Of a DNA stretch of 64,000 nt, positions 36,833-49,149 are shown piece after piece. Position 1 is the first letter of the stretch. Each line of letters starts with the position of its first letter. Position numbers and translations under genes: made by a program. Where the stretch lies: NCBI GenBank assembly GCA_950295325.1, contig OX485806.1:25854001-25918000 (forward strand), in the 5' to 3' direction. This DNA is from Polytrichum commune (lineage: Eukaryota; Streptophyta; Polytrichopsida; Polytrichales; Polytrichaceae). The notes below the pieces were generated by a model. It ran no database searches. It worked only from the letters and a program-made list of their open reading frames with translations, and was not told the origin of the DNA.

Positions 36833-39736
36833 ATGGATCGTTTCGTGTTCCATTTGATTTTTCTGGTGACAATGGCCTCTCAGTGGGCCACTTTGCATTG
36901 CCGTTCTGGACAGTGGGACAACTATAACCAGTATGATCAGACTTACTCTGACAATGCTGGTGTCACATTTAGCCAGTTGCCCACTGAGTCTTCTGAGTTT
37001 CCCAGTTTCTCAGAGAGCAAAGCTGAGACACCCTATGATTACTACACAGCCAATGGAGATCAGAGGTCCTCTCAAGCTTGGGATGATTCATCTACATCTT
37101 TTAGTGCCCAGAGCAGAACTGATGGTTTTAATCCAGAGAGCACATTCGCGGAACAGAAGCCTTACAACTCTGCTGACAATCAGTTTAGCTTTCAAGCTAA
37201 TGTGGACGATGATGAGGTTTACTTCGACACATCAGCTGCTAAAACCATCTACAAGGCTCCAGACGCAGAGTGAGTAAATTCACTAGAATTATTAGAGTGT
37301 TGTCTTCATATTGTTCAATCATAGCCAAATTTGGTGAACTTACAGATTTGTCACAGGTTTGGCTGATGTTGTTGAAGGCAGGAATTGTGACGAAATTATG
37401 GATGCTCATGATCAGTTGTTGATGACGACTTGCGTCCCTTATGTGTTCCAAATCATGATGTAAAAACTGTGGTACAGAGTTGCAAATATAGGCACGGTTG
37501 TGGTTTTGTGACAGAAAAGCAACATTTTTTTTAATGTGAGTTCCATGACATATATATTTGTAACAGAGACTTCGATTTTCTTTGCAACATACCCGTTGGG
37601 AGTACACTTGAAATCCAACACCCAAAAAGTCTAAAACCATTCCTACCGTGTTGAAAGCACATTATTTGTGTGGCCTAACCCTTGTAGACTTTGACCATGT
37701 TGTGAATGCAGCAAGTTGAGTCTTGCGGCAAGTTTGAACCACACTGCACGAACTTCAGGCGACATGTTGGCCTCGTTGGCGACGGCGATGGGAGGGTGCG
37801 GCACAGGCAACCCCATCGACGATTGTTGGCGCTGCGATCCGAACTGGCGGAGCCACCGGCAGGCGCTGGCGAACTGCGCGATCGGGTTCGGTAGAAACGC
37901 CATCGGTGGGAAGAATGGCCAGATCTACGTGGTGACTAGCAACGGCGACAGCGCGCAGAACCCAGCCTTCGGAACGCTGCGCTACGGCGTCACGCGCACA
38001 GAGCCGCTCTGGATCATCTTCGCCCATAGCATGACGATCCAGCTGGATGCGGAGCTGGTCATGACGAGCTTCAAGACCATCGACGGCCGGGGCGCCACTG
38101 TCCATATTGTGGGCGGCTCCCAAGTCACCGTCAAGCAAATTTCCCATGTCATAATTTTTGGCATCCACATACACGACATCCGGCCGTCGGGGCCGTCCAC
38201 CATTCTAGTCGGGCCGTCGCAGTTGGCAAACCATGGGACGAGCGATGGGGATGCCATTCACATTTGGGGGTCAACCAATGTGTGGGTGGATCACTGTTAC
38301 TTGGCAAATGCGGCGGATGGCTTGATCGATTGCACCCGCGGCTCCTCGCTTATCACCATCTCCAACAACTACTTCACAAATCATGACAAGGTACCCATAT
38401 ATCTAAATCTCTCTATATATATACATACATACATACAGCTATATTTGTTTAGTTCGTGATACCCTGGTTAAATCCTGCGTTTGTACCCTATGAGCAAAGA
38501 GGCTCTTCATTAATTCATGCTTGCTCCATTAAAGTCGGTGTTTATAATATCTATGTATTTCTGTCCTTGTTTGTCAAGTGCTTCATGAGTGGGAGATTGT
38601 CTGATGATTTTTATGAGTCGTTTCATGAGTCGTTTCATGAGTCGTTTCATGAGTCGGTTTTTAAAGAATTGATTTTTCACGAGCTAATCCAATCCTCCGG
38701 ATGTGCAGGTGATGTTGTTCGGTTCTCATCCCACCGATTACTACGACAGGAATCTGCGTATCACAGTCGCATACAACAAGTTTGGACCCGGCCTCATCCA
38801 GAGAATGCCAAGGTAGCATTCATCTTCTACCCATATAATTATCCTAACTTCTTAGCTCATGCAAAAGTGTCACTAATAATACTATCTTGTAGTAGTATTC
38901 ACAGGAAAACTGCGCCATTAATCGGTCAAAGTTTATGTTGTGTACTACGTAACCTATTTTAAAATGTGATTCAAGGATTTTTTCGGTCGATGAGAAAATG
39001 TGCATAGATATTGCAAAAAACTCCACAAGGACAATGCAAATTCTATTCCAAATTTAAACCTTCAAAAACTGCTCATAATGGGCGCTACAGAGGGCTTTGT
39101 TTAGAACAGATTTAGCAAGCAATATGAGATTTTGTCTACCGAGTGCTGTGTGATAGATTGAAGATTCGCAATGTCTTTGCTCGAGAGGACAACACGGTTG
39201 TTGTAGGTGGACCTATTTTGAGGAACACAAAAATCCTCAAAACTGATACATAAACTTCACAAATATGTTCATGTACAGCTTCTATGTGGCAAAAGTATAG
39301 TAGAGAGATTTAGTCAGACGACGAGCAGATACAGACAACTCACCGACCGAAAAAATCCGTCTTGCAAAATTTGTCTTTCAGGGTGAGATTCGGAGCCGTG
39401 CAAGTGGTGAACAATGACTACACAGCGGGGTGGGGCAAATATGCGATCGGGGGCAGCGAAGACCCCACGATTCTCAGCCAAGGCAACTACTTCAACCCCG
39501 CGGGAGGCGTGAAGGAGGTGACCAAACGCATTAATGATGGCGGACCAACCTATGGAGGCTGGCAGACGTGGAACTGGGGGTCCACTGGTGACGTGTTCCT
39601 TGGTGGAGCCTACTTCACTGGATCCGGAGCCAAAGCGAGCTCGGCCGGTGTCTACTCTGAGGCCTTCTCAATCTCCCCCCGCCCTGGCAGTTTGGTCCCA
39701 GCTCTCACTGCGAGTGCCGGTCCCCTTTCTTCGTAA
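36833..39736 (+). CDS. pectate lyase, PL1 family, four exons
   Basis: The inferred coding exons are 36833-37269, 37712-38390, 38709-38812 and 39382-39736 (524 codons). All introns are GT-AG and all phases join. The product would cleave de-esterified pectin in the cell wall by beta-elimination. Residues 1 to about 22 look like a signal peptide. About 25-145 are a Ser/Asp/Tyr/Gln-rich low-complexity region. The parallel beta-helix lyase domain follows, starting near NPIDDCWRCDPNW. Visible motifs are TIDGRG (258-263), WVDHC with Ca-binding Asp 339, ADGLID with Asp 348 and 352, HDK (Lys 372) and QRMPRVR with the two catalytic-site Arg (404 and 409). ATG 36833 was chosen over the in-frame GTG at 36812 because it starts directly at the signal peptide. 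The sequence is divergent from typical plant enzymes (VRFGAVQVVNNDY where CRHGYFHVVNNDY is usual) but no key residue is lost. Confidence 0.9.
38612..38658 (+). repeat. 12-bp minisatellite in pectate lyase intron 2
   Basis: Four tandem units of TCATGAGTCGTT, the first and last slightly altered, lie in intron 2 about 50 bp before the acceptor. They overlap no exon. Confidence 0.9.
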
Positions 39737-40320
39737 ACTTGCACTAACAGACGTGTCAAGGTTCGGTGTTGGTTGGAGATTCGAAACCCAAGAACTTGCA
39801 GTATGTACACGAATTAACTTGCAGAGACTGCGCCAGAGTTATAGCAGCCCGAAAGGTTGATCCTTTAACTTCAGAGAAATCCTGTTCTAAACCCATAAGA
39901 CTCGCTTTTGTTTTTCGTTTCTAAATTAGCCTTTGTGTAGGTCCGAGTTTCGGTGTTGGCTGTAGATTCGGCACCGAACTTGAACAAGAATCAACCTGCA
40001 GAAGCTGCGCCAAGCTTATGGCAGCCCGAATGGTTTATCCTCAAACTTCAGAGAAATTAGTTTGTACTACACCCTTGAACAGTGTCGAAAGTCGCAAGTA
40101 CCCCTAGTAGTATGCTTTCTTTTTAGATCAGCACTCATTGCGAGTGTGAGTGTGTGTCCCCTTTCTTTGTAACCCTCAAACACCCACAAATGTACCAAGC
40201 TTTGGTATTGGCTGGGAATCAACCTGCTGAGGCTGCGTTCGACTATAGCAGCCCGAAAAGGTTGACACTTGAACTTTAGAGTCTATAAACCTAAGATACT
40301 TGCTTTGGTTTTAGCCTTAA
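39700..40320 (+). repeat. degenerate repeats of the pectate lyase 3' end
   Basis: Three diverged units of about 200-230 bp follow one another. The first includes the end of the coding region and its stop codon. The third begins again with CACTCATTGCGAGTGTGAGT..CCCCTTTCTTTGTAACC, a relative of the coding 3' end. All three carry GGTnTTGGnTGG, GAATCAACCTGC-like, GCTGCGCC-like and AGCAGCCCGAAnGGTT blocks. They look like old tandem duplications of the gene's terminal region. Confidence 0.75.
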
Positions 40321-40736
40321 AAATCTTGAGGGATATAAAGCCTATCTTGATTCTCCTTGGAGAATTAGTTGATCGCTTTTCTTAAATGTGCAACCGCTAC
40401 GAGTCTGAGGCGCCCCAGGCTGCCCGATCGCAGATGAGTTCGTAGAACAGTGTAATAGTTCAGCTGTGCAACCTCGAGCTGATGAGCGGCTTTACAAGCC
40501 TTCAAATCAGCTTAGATGAGTTGATGGTAGTTCAGAATGTTTATCGACCTCACACCGACCGAGGTGTAGAAGAGTTGGTACTTATTACTAAAGCACTCGC
40601 CTCATTACTGGCCCTGGAAACTGTGCCGTAATTGAAGGTGGGTCAGGAATCAGGATGTCATTGCGACAGAGCATGACAATGTATGTTATTCTGGTAATCA
40701 AATATGTTATCTCAAAAATTGGATTGTCCTTGTGAT
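40321..40736. other. intergenic, nothing recognised
   Basis: Moderately GC-rich DNA downstream of the pectate lyase repeats, with no gene recognised. Confidence 0.3.
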
Positions 40737-40771
40737 CACTACACTACACTACACTACACTACACTACACTA
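40737..40771 (+). repeat. (CACTA)7 pentanucleotide microsatellite
   Basis: Seven perfect tandem CACTA units. They stand a few bases outside a TIR element whose right end reads CACTAAATCCCGGGGTGAC in reverse complement, so the run may have arisen by slippage at or next to a CACTA-like end. Confidence 0.9.
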
Positions 40772-40779
40772 AAAAGGAT

Positions 40780-42076
40780 ACTTAGTGCCCGGGGTGGCAA
40801 CTAGTGCAAAATTATTTGTAACGGATAATCCATCCATATTATCCTTGGATATTCATACCAAAGAACAATTTTATAGAACTTAGAATGGAGTGATGTAATG
40901 CACATTGAGACCGTCCATAATACATAATAATTTTTTGATTTGAACATGTCTATGTATTATAATACATTAATAATTTGAAAATAATGTGGACTTTCTCTTG
41001 GACAGGGGGGCTCGTCCATAATTTGGTCTCCATCAGACCTAATTATAATATATATAAATAATCTACAAAAATTTGAAGATAATGTAGATTATTTTGACTT
41101 GTAAACCCTAGCCCTAACTCTCTACCCGACTTCTCTCGGTGGCCCATTCTGCCACTTCTCTTCTGAAACTCTTCAACCCGTTTGTGCACACAACATTACG
41201 AGCCTCACCTTTGTGTTTAGGGTGTAGGGGTCCAGGGTTGCTTGTTGTGCTCCTCTTCTCCAATCTTGTGCAGAGTTTTTAGCCAGGCTGCATACTCTGA
41301 TGCGGAAACCTTGAAGAGTAGACCTGAAACGATCGAGAGAGATTAGTGATCATCAAGTGCCGTGATTAATCCGATTGTCAGTGCTTATAAGAGTGCATAA
41401 CAGTGTTGCATCGCCTTCCATGCTCGCTCGCAAGGTTAAAAATTAATTAGGTGCAAGAGGGCCAGTCGGTTTCTGAGCCCGGGCTTCGCAGGAATTAAGC
41501 ATAGCGCAGGAAGAGAGTACCTATATTGCATTGCTTGTTGTCCTCCTGTATCCAATCTTGTGTAGATATTTTTGCCAGGCTCAATTATATGATGCGAAAG
41601 ACTTGAATCGGGCTGAAGTGCTTGCATCCTGAATGCACGGTAAGGTGCAGAAAGGCCGGTTGATTTCTCATCGCGAATTCTTGATGAAATTAAGCACAAC
41701 GCAGATCAGAGTATATAGTGTTTGCTTTCTGTCTTCCTCTGCTTGTTCTTGCGTAGGTGTTTAGCCTGGCTAAATTGCATACCCCCTTTTTCGGATCGAT
41801 CCACACATGGTTCATGCTTGATCTCAACTCATGTTCACATTTCCCTGTATAAGAAATCGTCTTCTACAGCACTGAAGCAACAAGATTTCATCCAGAAGTG
41901 GTCGGATTGCCAAGAGAATTATATGTATTATGTAAATTATTGAAATAATGAATCCAGATTATTTGAAACATAATCTAGATTATATCTAGATTATGTGTAT
42001 ATAATCTATGCCTTTGTGAAACTTTTGGATGAGCCCTTGTAGTTGTTTGTTTGAGTTGTCACCCCGGGATTTAGTG
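40780..42076. mobile_element. TIR element with CCCGGGGTG ends and internal repeats
   Basis: ACTTAGTGCCCGGGGTGGCA at the left and, in reverse complement, CACTAAATCCCGGGGTGACA at the right form terminal inverted repeats. A second inner pair (AGGGGGGCTCGTCCATAAT and its relative near 42022-42040) strengthens the symmetry. The interior has three diverged direct repeats starting at about 41248, 41537 and 41727 (CCAATCTTGTG / TTTAGCCAGGCT / GATGCGGAAA blocks). No protein domain is recognised. The ends resemble CACTA termini only in the first bases, so the class is uncertain. Confidence 0.45.
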
Positions 42077-43338
42077 TTTGATACACTAAATACGAATGCA
42101 TACATTAAATGTCAATAAACCTATGAATGTAATTAACATTAAATGTAAACTTAACGACTAAACATCAACTATGGTAATATGTGGAAGTTACATGATTCAA
42201 TTTAGTGTTAGTAAAGATGTGAAAAAAATAATAATGAGAAAAGGAGAATTCCAGGATATCTTCTAGCATTCCAACCTTCCAATATTTCAGCATCCCATTG
42301 AAATCCATGTTTCACAGGAAGGGAGGTGGCAGTAGGGAAGGTAGCAACACATTTATGTCTAACACTAATTGTCAAGGAATTGAAAAGTATTGTTGATCAG
42401 GGTAGGGTGGTAACAACATTAATAACAATCAAACACTAAATATTCTTTCTATTGTAGTACAAAGCATGGCTCTTTCGAATACTTGGCTTCAACACGGATT
42501 ATTTTGTGTCAAAATCCATGCTCATTTTGGACTGCCATTAAGCCATTTTGTCATTTGGGCCACCACTAAATTTGTGCTATGAATTTTGTAAATTATATCT
42601 CATTCTTGTGGGTCATGATGCTTGTAAAAAACATGGCTCTTTTGAACATGAAAAATGAGTCATTTCAACACAAATAAAGCCATTTGCACAATTGTCTAAA
42701 ACTTGGTCCATAATTTCCAGTTGGTCCAAAAAACGTTATTCGGGTCGTGTGCTAAGGGTCATGCCCCTTTGACACAAACCTCCTCCTATTGTTGGCCTTG
42801 TCAAATTTCTTGGGTCCACCTTAGATGTTATGACAAATTAAGCATGATGGCCCTTAACACAGGCAATGAGAGTGTAGCAGCTCCATAACTTGCAACCCCA
42901 AAACTCTTTGACCTCTAGCGCTTGTCTTCACCGAACCAGGTATGTCTAAACCCATTTCATGTTTTAATTCCTTCCCATTTTGTTGCCTTGCATCTCAAGC
43001 TATTGAGGTAGATAATGAAATGGCAGTGCCCAAAGTGCTTGCCTTCAAAGTGAGCATATTCCTACAAATTTCAACGCACACTGAGGCTAGTAAGCTCTAA
43101 ATGGAGACGATGGGTGGCTGATTTAAACAACTAGGTCTCATCAATTGGAGCTAAGTATGAGCATGAGGCAGACATGGCCATTGTAGATGATATGTACAGA
43201 GAGTCAAAGCAAATGAGATTCAGTGAAGACCCAACATATGATGCACCAATAATTATGGATTGATAAAAAGATTCTTATGGGTTTTCTAACACTTCAATGG
43301 TGGAAATTGAATTGAAGTGACAAATTGTACAATCCACC
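42077..43338. other. intergenic, nothing firm recognised
   Basis: The last few hundred bases may be the start of the CACTA transposase gene that follows, but no conserved motif is seen before 43339. Confidence 0.3.
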
Positions 43339-45076
43339 ATGGCACATTCTCTGCCTCTGAATAATGTAGTGCGTAAACGTGCTCAGGATCTGAAGCTTTG
43401 GGAGCGGGATGAGATCAAGGCAGAGAGGGCACAATTAAAGAGAATTAAGTGTCCTTGTAGACTATGCATGTTCGCACGACCAATGCTTAGGAGCACAGTG
43501 GCAAAACATCTTGCATATGGGAGGTATCCACATGAAAGAGGCTAGACCGAGGCAAGTCATACCATCCATTTTTTTAAATCACATCTATATTGAATGTTTC
43601 TTTGCAATTTCAAATGACTGGTTGGAAATAAATTTGCGTAAGTGTTGATGAGTGAATACAAGTGTTAGTGTTTGTTGTAGGGTAATGAACGTGATTCTTC
43701 AGACGATGAATGGGATGAGCACACAGCTAATAGCTCCAGGATTCAAAACATGACATTAGAAGACAATTTGCCACCCATTATGGATGCAAGCATCAATCCG
43801 GAGGAATACATTGAGGGAGTGTTCAATGTTGCTGAAATCATGCACTGGGCTGAGACTGAATTACTGGAGCGAGCACATAATGACGACAATAACCACCCTC
43901 AAGCTGTGGGATTGCAATAGAGTGGGTCAATGTTATTTGCCGAATCGAGCGTCCAAGTAAATCAACTCCAGGATTCACATGATTTAGATGGAGGTAATTA
44001 CCAATATTGGTCTGGTATATAGGTGAATGCATGGTATCGATAATCAACATCAATAATGATATCAAAGAACCTACCCGTGGGTATCAAAATTGTAATACCA
44101 ATCAAATATTGATATTCGATGGATATGTCAAGGTGAGATGATCTTAGCATACCTTACCTTTTAGGTATTCATCAATTGTTACGTGATGGTTTACTTGGTG
44201 TAATGAGGTTGACCATTGATTTACACTTCAGTCGACCCAATGTGTGTAGGCATTTTGGAAGTTGAAAGCAACGTGGAGGATTTGGGTAATGATAGGAATG
44301 TGGACGAACTGGATTACGAGTTGAATAACGAAGATATGGAAAGCGAGGACGATGACATCTTCTTAGACACTGTGAATGGAGATAATGCGAGTGTTGACGA
44401 AACTGCCTGTGGAGTTGATGTGGAGGGACCTGATTTAATTAGGGCCCCATTTTGGACCCATACATGAAGCATCACAAATCCCTCTGTTCGCAGGGTCGCG
44501 GCTTTCAGTGGTGCACACTGTTATAATTGTGTTCAACATCTTTCGCACGCATGGAGCTTCGAATGCGTTAATAACCGAGCTACCGTATGTAATGGCTTAT
44601 AGTATAGTACTATCGCAGGTTAACTCACTACCTGAAACTGCCGGGCAAGCTACTACAATGTTAGAAAAATAAGATTTGGGATACAAACTAATTCATGCAC
44701 CTATTGATGGATGCGCATTGTTTAGGGGGGAGCATGAGAATGCCAGATCATGGCCTGTATGTACGAAATCTAGTTTCAAGACAGTTGGAAAGTCTATGGT
44801 GCCAATGACAGTGGTTATACATTTTCCTTTAATTCCACGTCTTAGATGGAGGTTTGCAACCACTGACCTTGCTAGATTAATGGCATGGCAGAATGAGAAC
44901 CGGTCAAGTGACTCGAAGATGAGGGGGCCAGCGGATAGTCCACAATTTGAACACATTGGGCAAAATTGCGGTGATTTTGCATCTGACCCTCGTAACATTC
45001 ACCTAGGACTATGTGCAGATGGTGTTAACCCTTATTGCCATATTCAGTTTGGCGGATACTTTTATGTGCAATAATT
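43339..45076 (+). pseudogene. CACTA (En/Spm) TNP2-type transposase remnant
   Basis: A plus-strand reading split over several frames. First is a 68-codon piece with a C-P-C-x2-C cluster and KHLAYGRYPHERG, like the N-terminal part of plant CACTA transposases. Then come acidic segments, and from about 44476 a long match to the TNP2 domain (GSRLSVVHTVIIVFNIFRTH, KLIHAPIDGCALFRGEHENA, FPLIPRLRWRFATT, FASDPRNIHLGLCADGVNPY). One TAA (about 44669) interrupts the domain, and the text ends soon after DGVNP, so most of the catalytic part is deleted. In an intact element this protein cuts and pastes the transposon by binding its ends. Confidence 0.8.
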
Positions 45077-45546
45077 TTATGTTACAATGGCAGGGCAAAT
45101 TCTCGTATTGAGGTTAAACCCTAGTCACTTCTAATGACAAAAATTGATATATCATCCTTGGGGTAGCAACTTCTGGCAATCCACTGTCAGTGGTAGGTAA
45201 ATCGGTGGATAAATTACACACCTACAGAAGTGAAAGTAGGCAAAGCCTAAAGCCATCGTTGGTAGGGCTATAAGAAAATAATAACCTTGGATGGACCCAC
45301 AAGTGCCCGCCTAACAAGGGATGGCGATGTTGTCAGATGGCACCTAGAAAAAGCAAACCCGAGACCATGCTCCACATTAGTTTTTAATTTTAAAACTACT
45401 TCGATATTGACCAATAATGAGGTGCCTCCTATGACACGATGGCTCACATTATTTAAAAGAGCTAGTCATTTGGACCGTGGTCCATTGACACATATGACAA
45501 TTGTGTTCATTGCAAGTGCCTAAAAGAACCACCTTTTGTACTAGTG
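45077..45546 (+). mobile_element. right terminal region of the CACTA element
   Basis: The sequence ends ..CCTTTTGTACTAGTG at 45546. Its reverse complement CACTAGTACAAAAGG is the standard form of a plant CACTA terminus. It lies about 470 bp downstream of the TNP2 remnant in the orientation expected for the 3' end. No left terminus of the same type was found upstream, so the element is incomplete. Confidence 0.6.
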
Positions 45547-47890
45547 TGATGACATTGTATGAGCTTCAAGGGATTGAAGTTGATGCTCGATGCCACAAGG
45601 ATTATTGGCTTCAAATGTCAAAAAATTCAGTCGTGTCAATACATATGTCATCAACTCAGCATGGCACACATTGTCAGTAGTTGAGAAATTGTAAATATAA
45701 AAAGTGATGTGGAGTAAGATAGACTTGCTTGATTCCAACACGACAATCACCCATACATCTAGTTAGGTGTGGATTTAAGAGTGGATAGTAAAAGGACATT
45801 TGTTTAGAAAAGATTGGACTATGTGCTCAAAATATGCTAACCATTTTGAGTTCAATAATCAACATGAGTAAGGGACCTATATGACCACTTGATAATGGAT
45901 AAGATATTCAAATTATGAGACAAATGGCTACATGAAGGATTTGAATTTGCTAATCATCTCACTAAATCGTGTGTTCATATCCTTTGAGAAGGGGACAACA
46001 AGAAAAGTATCCAAATAGCACACATCTATCTTAAATGAACCAAGGTATGTATATTTTGGGGAAAACCTCACAAATCTTGTGAGTGCAAGCACTTGAATGA
46101 GTTACTTACATAGTGTCAATGATATAGTTTAAATGATGCATTGCAACATGTACTAGATATTGTATCCGCGGAACCCTGGTATGATTGTAACAACGACACA
46201 TGTACAAGATCAGACAATACAGACACTAAATCATCTTTTCATTGCATCCTCTTAATTCAAACAAGCCAAGTACAACATTGTCCCTTTTTGACAATAAGTA
46301 TGATTCAGATCATTATTCCCTAAATTCTCCTTAGTCACAATTAAAAACTTTCTCGTAATCATGTGGAGAGAAGTTCGGTCCATACTCATGTAAGTTAGCC
46401 TCCATACTCCATGGATCCGCGGCCATGGCTCCCAGTATTCCAATATTATAAAAATCACATGAGGATAAAAACCACTGTTCAGAAATATGTTTTTTCTTCC
46501 TCGATTCTTGAGGACAGAAAATTAAACCCAATCAAACATTTCAAATGCAAGTGCCCAACATTCTATGTTGAGTTAGTGAACATTGCTATATACCCTAAAG
46601 GATTTTATTTGTTTTAAATGCTAAATCAGGTAATGACTCGTTTGACAAATGAACTCCACTCACATTTCATCATCTTCATTGGATCTTGCAACTATAAAAT
46701 ATAGAGACAACATGACAAAGTTGCAGCACTATATTTGGTAGACATCGATTCAATGTTGTGGTTTGAAGCAATGTGAATTTCGCGGTTCTTTACTAAGTAG
46801 TAAGAAGGATGGCACAATCTCTACAACACTCATCCCATCATCTCGCCTCTATGGTCATGCCCCCCCCCCACAACATACACACACACACACAAGTTTCAAA
46901 TTCTTCTATCGAGTCAAATATAAAATCTTAGGGAGGTCAATGTAAGAAATAAAAAAATAAACAAGATTGTAAATTAATTTAAGGTTTTCTCTAGTTTAAG
47001 ACGGGGACGTTGATTATGCACAATTGGGCACAACTCATGCTTTTCTCACTACCATGTGGCTTACAAATCTCTAATGTCTCCCAAAATATTTTTCTCTCTC
47101 ATCTACTTCACCTTTGTTCTTTCGAACAAAGAATTGTGTAAATACTTTTTTAAGTCCAAAGGAAGTGTTTCTAGATATTACTTTACCTATAGATGCACAG
47201 AACATTCAAACTCCATCATCTTCTTCAGTAATCAGGCTAAAAGACTCCCACAAACCTATTTAGACTTGCATGCTAGTTTTGAAATTCTGACACATGTTTA
47301 CCATTTGAGAGTCAAAAATCAAGTGAAGAAGTGACCTCAATTGAGCCACAAGGTGTCTCAACTAAGTACCCAATGCACACCTCTTAAAATCCAAGTGACC
47401 AATGTTTAATATTGAGTTATGTTGATATTCAAAGAGGCATAAACCCTCATACTACAACACGGTCCGCCGTGTTAAGTATTTGGATAACGGGCTCGCATTC
47501 ATGCCGGTACCTTGTACGGGCATTATTTTTTCTTTTCTTTTCTTATGTTGATAGATATCCTTCATGGCTGATATCTTTTCAGTGCTAACCCAACATCTAA
47601 CTAATGATTAATTCAACAATAATCCAAATCATAAATCAGATTGTTGGGTCTTGCAATTATAAAGTATAGAAAACTAAAGATTAAAATGGTGTAGTTCGAT
47701 AATATGATTGAATATAATTTGTGAATTCAGGGATGAGATATGAATTTCCAGGTTTGAGCTCTGTAAATGCCTTGTAATTTAGAAACATCTTGCACATCCT
47801 GATGTGGTGACTTATTAAGTCCAACTATTGAGGAATTATGGACACATTCTTGACATGCACATTGGCTTGAATTAGAGTGGGTGCACCTAA
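45547..47890. other. intergenic, nothing recognised
   Basis: Short C and CA runs occur at about 46860-46890. The 92-codon open frame at 47056-47334 and other small frames show no domain. Confidence 0.35.
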
Positions 47891-48037
47891 CATAATATTA
47901 TTCATATCCAAAACAGTGTTCTGTGGGACTGACAGTATTTCGTAGAATATTCTCCACATTCATATCAAATGTGGAGAATATTCCGTGAAATATTGTCAGT
48001 CCCACATAACATTGTTATGAATATGAATAATGTTATG
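47891..48037. repeat. 147-bp near-perfect palindrome with 70-bp arms
   Basis: Arms 47891-47960 and 47968-48037 pair with few mismatches around a short CATATCA loop. The innermost 20 bp (ATTCTCCACATT/AATGTGGAGAAT) and the GTGGGACTGACAG/TTGTCAGTCCCAC block are intact. The shape suits a small MITE or a long miRNA-like precursor; no conserved miRNA is recognised. Confidence 0.8.
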
Positions 48038-48488
48038 AATTGGGACGACGACCTATAATGATTTCTAAACTCACAGGGACGATTACATGCAATTCTGATA
48101 TATATGTACAACTCTGAAAGGCACCATAGATTCACTTCAAGAACTCAAAATATACCTCATATATAGATTTGAATTCTGGCAAGCTCGATGTTACATGACC
48201 ACATGCTAGCAAACTCAAGTTGCTTCCAAACTTGATGATGGATGCAAATTATCTGAGTCAGGGACACCTAATAAAGTTTAATTCGACCACGGATACCAGA
48301 ATTGCCTTTGCAAATATGTTTTTTTTTGGTTCATTCAATGTAGGGAAGATTAGTATGTGTCTGTGCCGTCCCAACCCTTTCTACACATGCATGTGACAGA
48401 TCATTTTAATGTGATTCTCCTACCTTCCCATAGGAGTGAGGAACCATAAAGAATGTCATTACCACCATCACCACGTTTTCATTATATA
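48038..48488. other. short intergenic stretch
   Basis: No gene recognised. It ends with the ATA target site (48486-48488) of the Harbinger element. Confidence 0.4.
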
Positions 48489-48601
48489 GGGGGGGGCCGC
48501 ACAGGGGGTTGGGTTGAAAAAAATGAGGGGTTTGGGTTGGAATTGAGTTTAACCGGTGGCCGCACAAGGAGAAAAATTTCAACCTAAAGAAAAATTAGGG
48601 C

Positions 48602-48665
48602 AAGTGGTCCCCCCCCAATCCTAAAGTTTCTCCAAGTGGTCCCCCCCAATCCTAAAGTTTCTCCA
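48602..48665 (+). repeat. 31-bp tandem duplication in the Harbinger subterminal region
   Basis: CAAGTGGTCCCCCCC followed by AATCCTAAAGTTTCTC occurs twice in tandem, with the C run differing by one base, just inside the left end of the element. Confidence 0.85.
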
Positions 48666-49149
48666 CCGTGGTCCCCACATCCGGTTGAAATTTTAACACT
48701 AGTTTGCTCAAATAAGCTCAACGGTGGAATTAGTACCGTTGAGCTTATTTGGCCAACTTGGGTTGAAATCTCAATCCACATTCAAGGATGTGAATCAAAC
48801 ATGAATACATTCATCCTCCCTATTTTGAGGTGTTTAAGGGGTTAAGGTTTCTTGGTAGACTTCACAAGTTTACACCTTTTGAGTTTAACCCCTAAAGGCC
48901 CAAGGGGTTTGGGAAAACCCTTGTGTTATAAATTATGCATTTCATGACAGTTATGAAATTTTGCTCAGATTAGTATGAAGACCTTAATGCCTAAATTAGA
49001 TCAATGCGGTCAAATTTCTTAAAATAAACATCATTTATTTTATAGTAAATTAAAGAGACTACAAATTTGAAAATCAATAGAAAATACACTTTATTATAAA
49101 ATCATTTCTTGTACAATCATTTGGCCTTTCACTATTTGATTTATGTATT

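Noticed and set aside
37755-38174. 139-codon minus-strand frame in the pectate lyase
   Set aside because: Shadow of the GC-rich exon 2 of the plus-strand gene.
44693-44998. 101-codon minus-strand frame
   Set aside because: Shadow of the TNP2 domain read on the plus strand.
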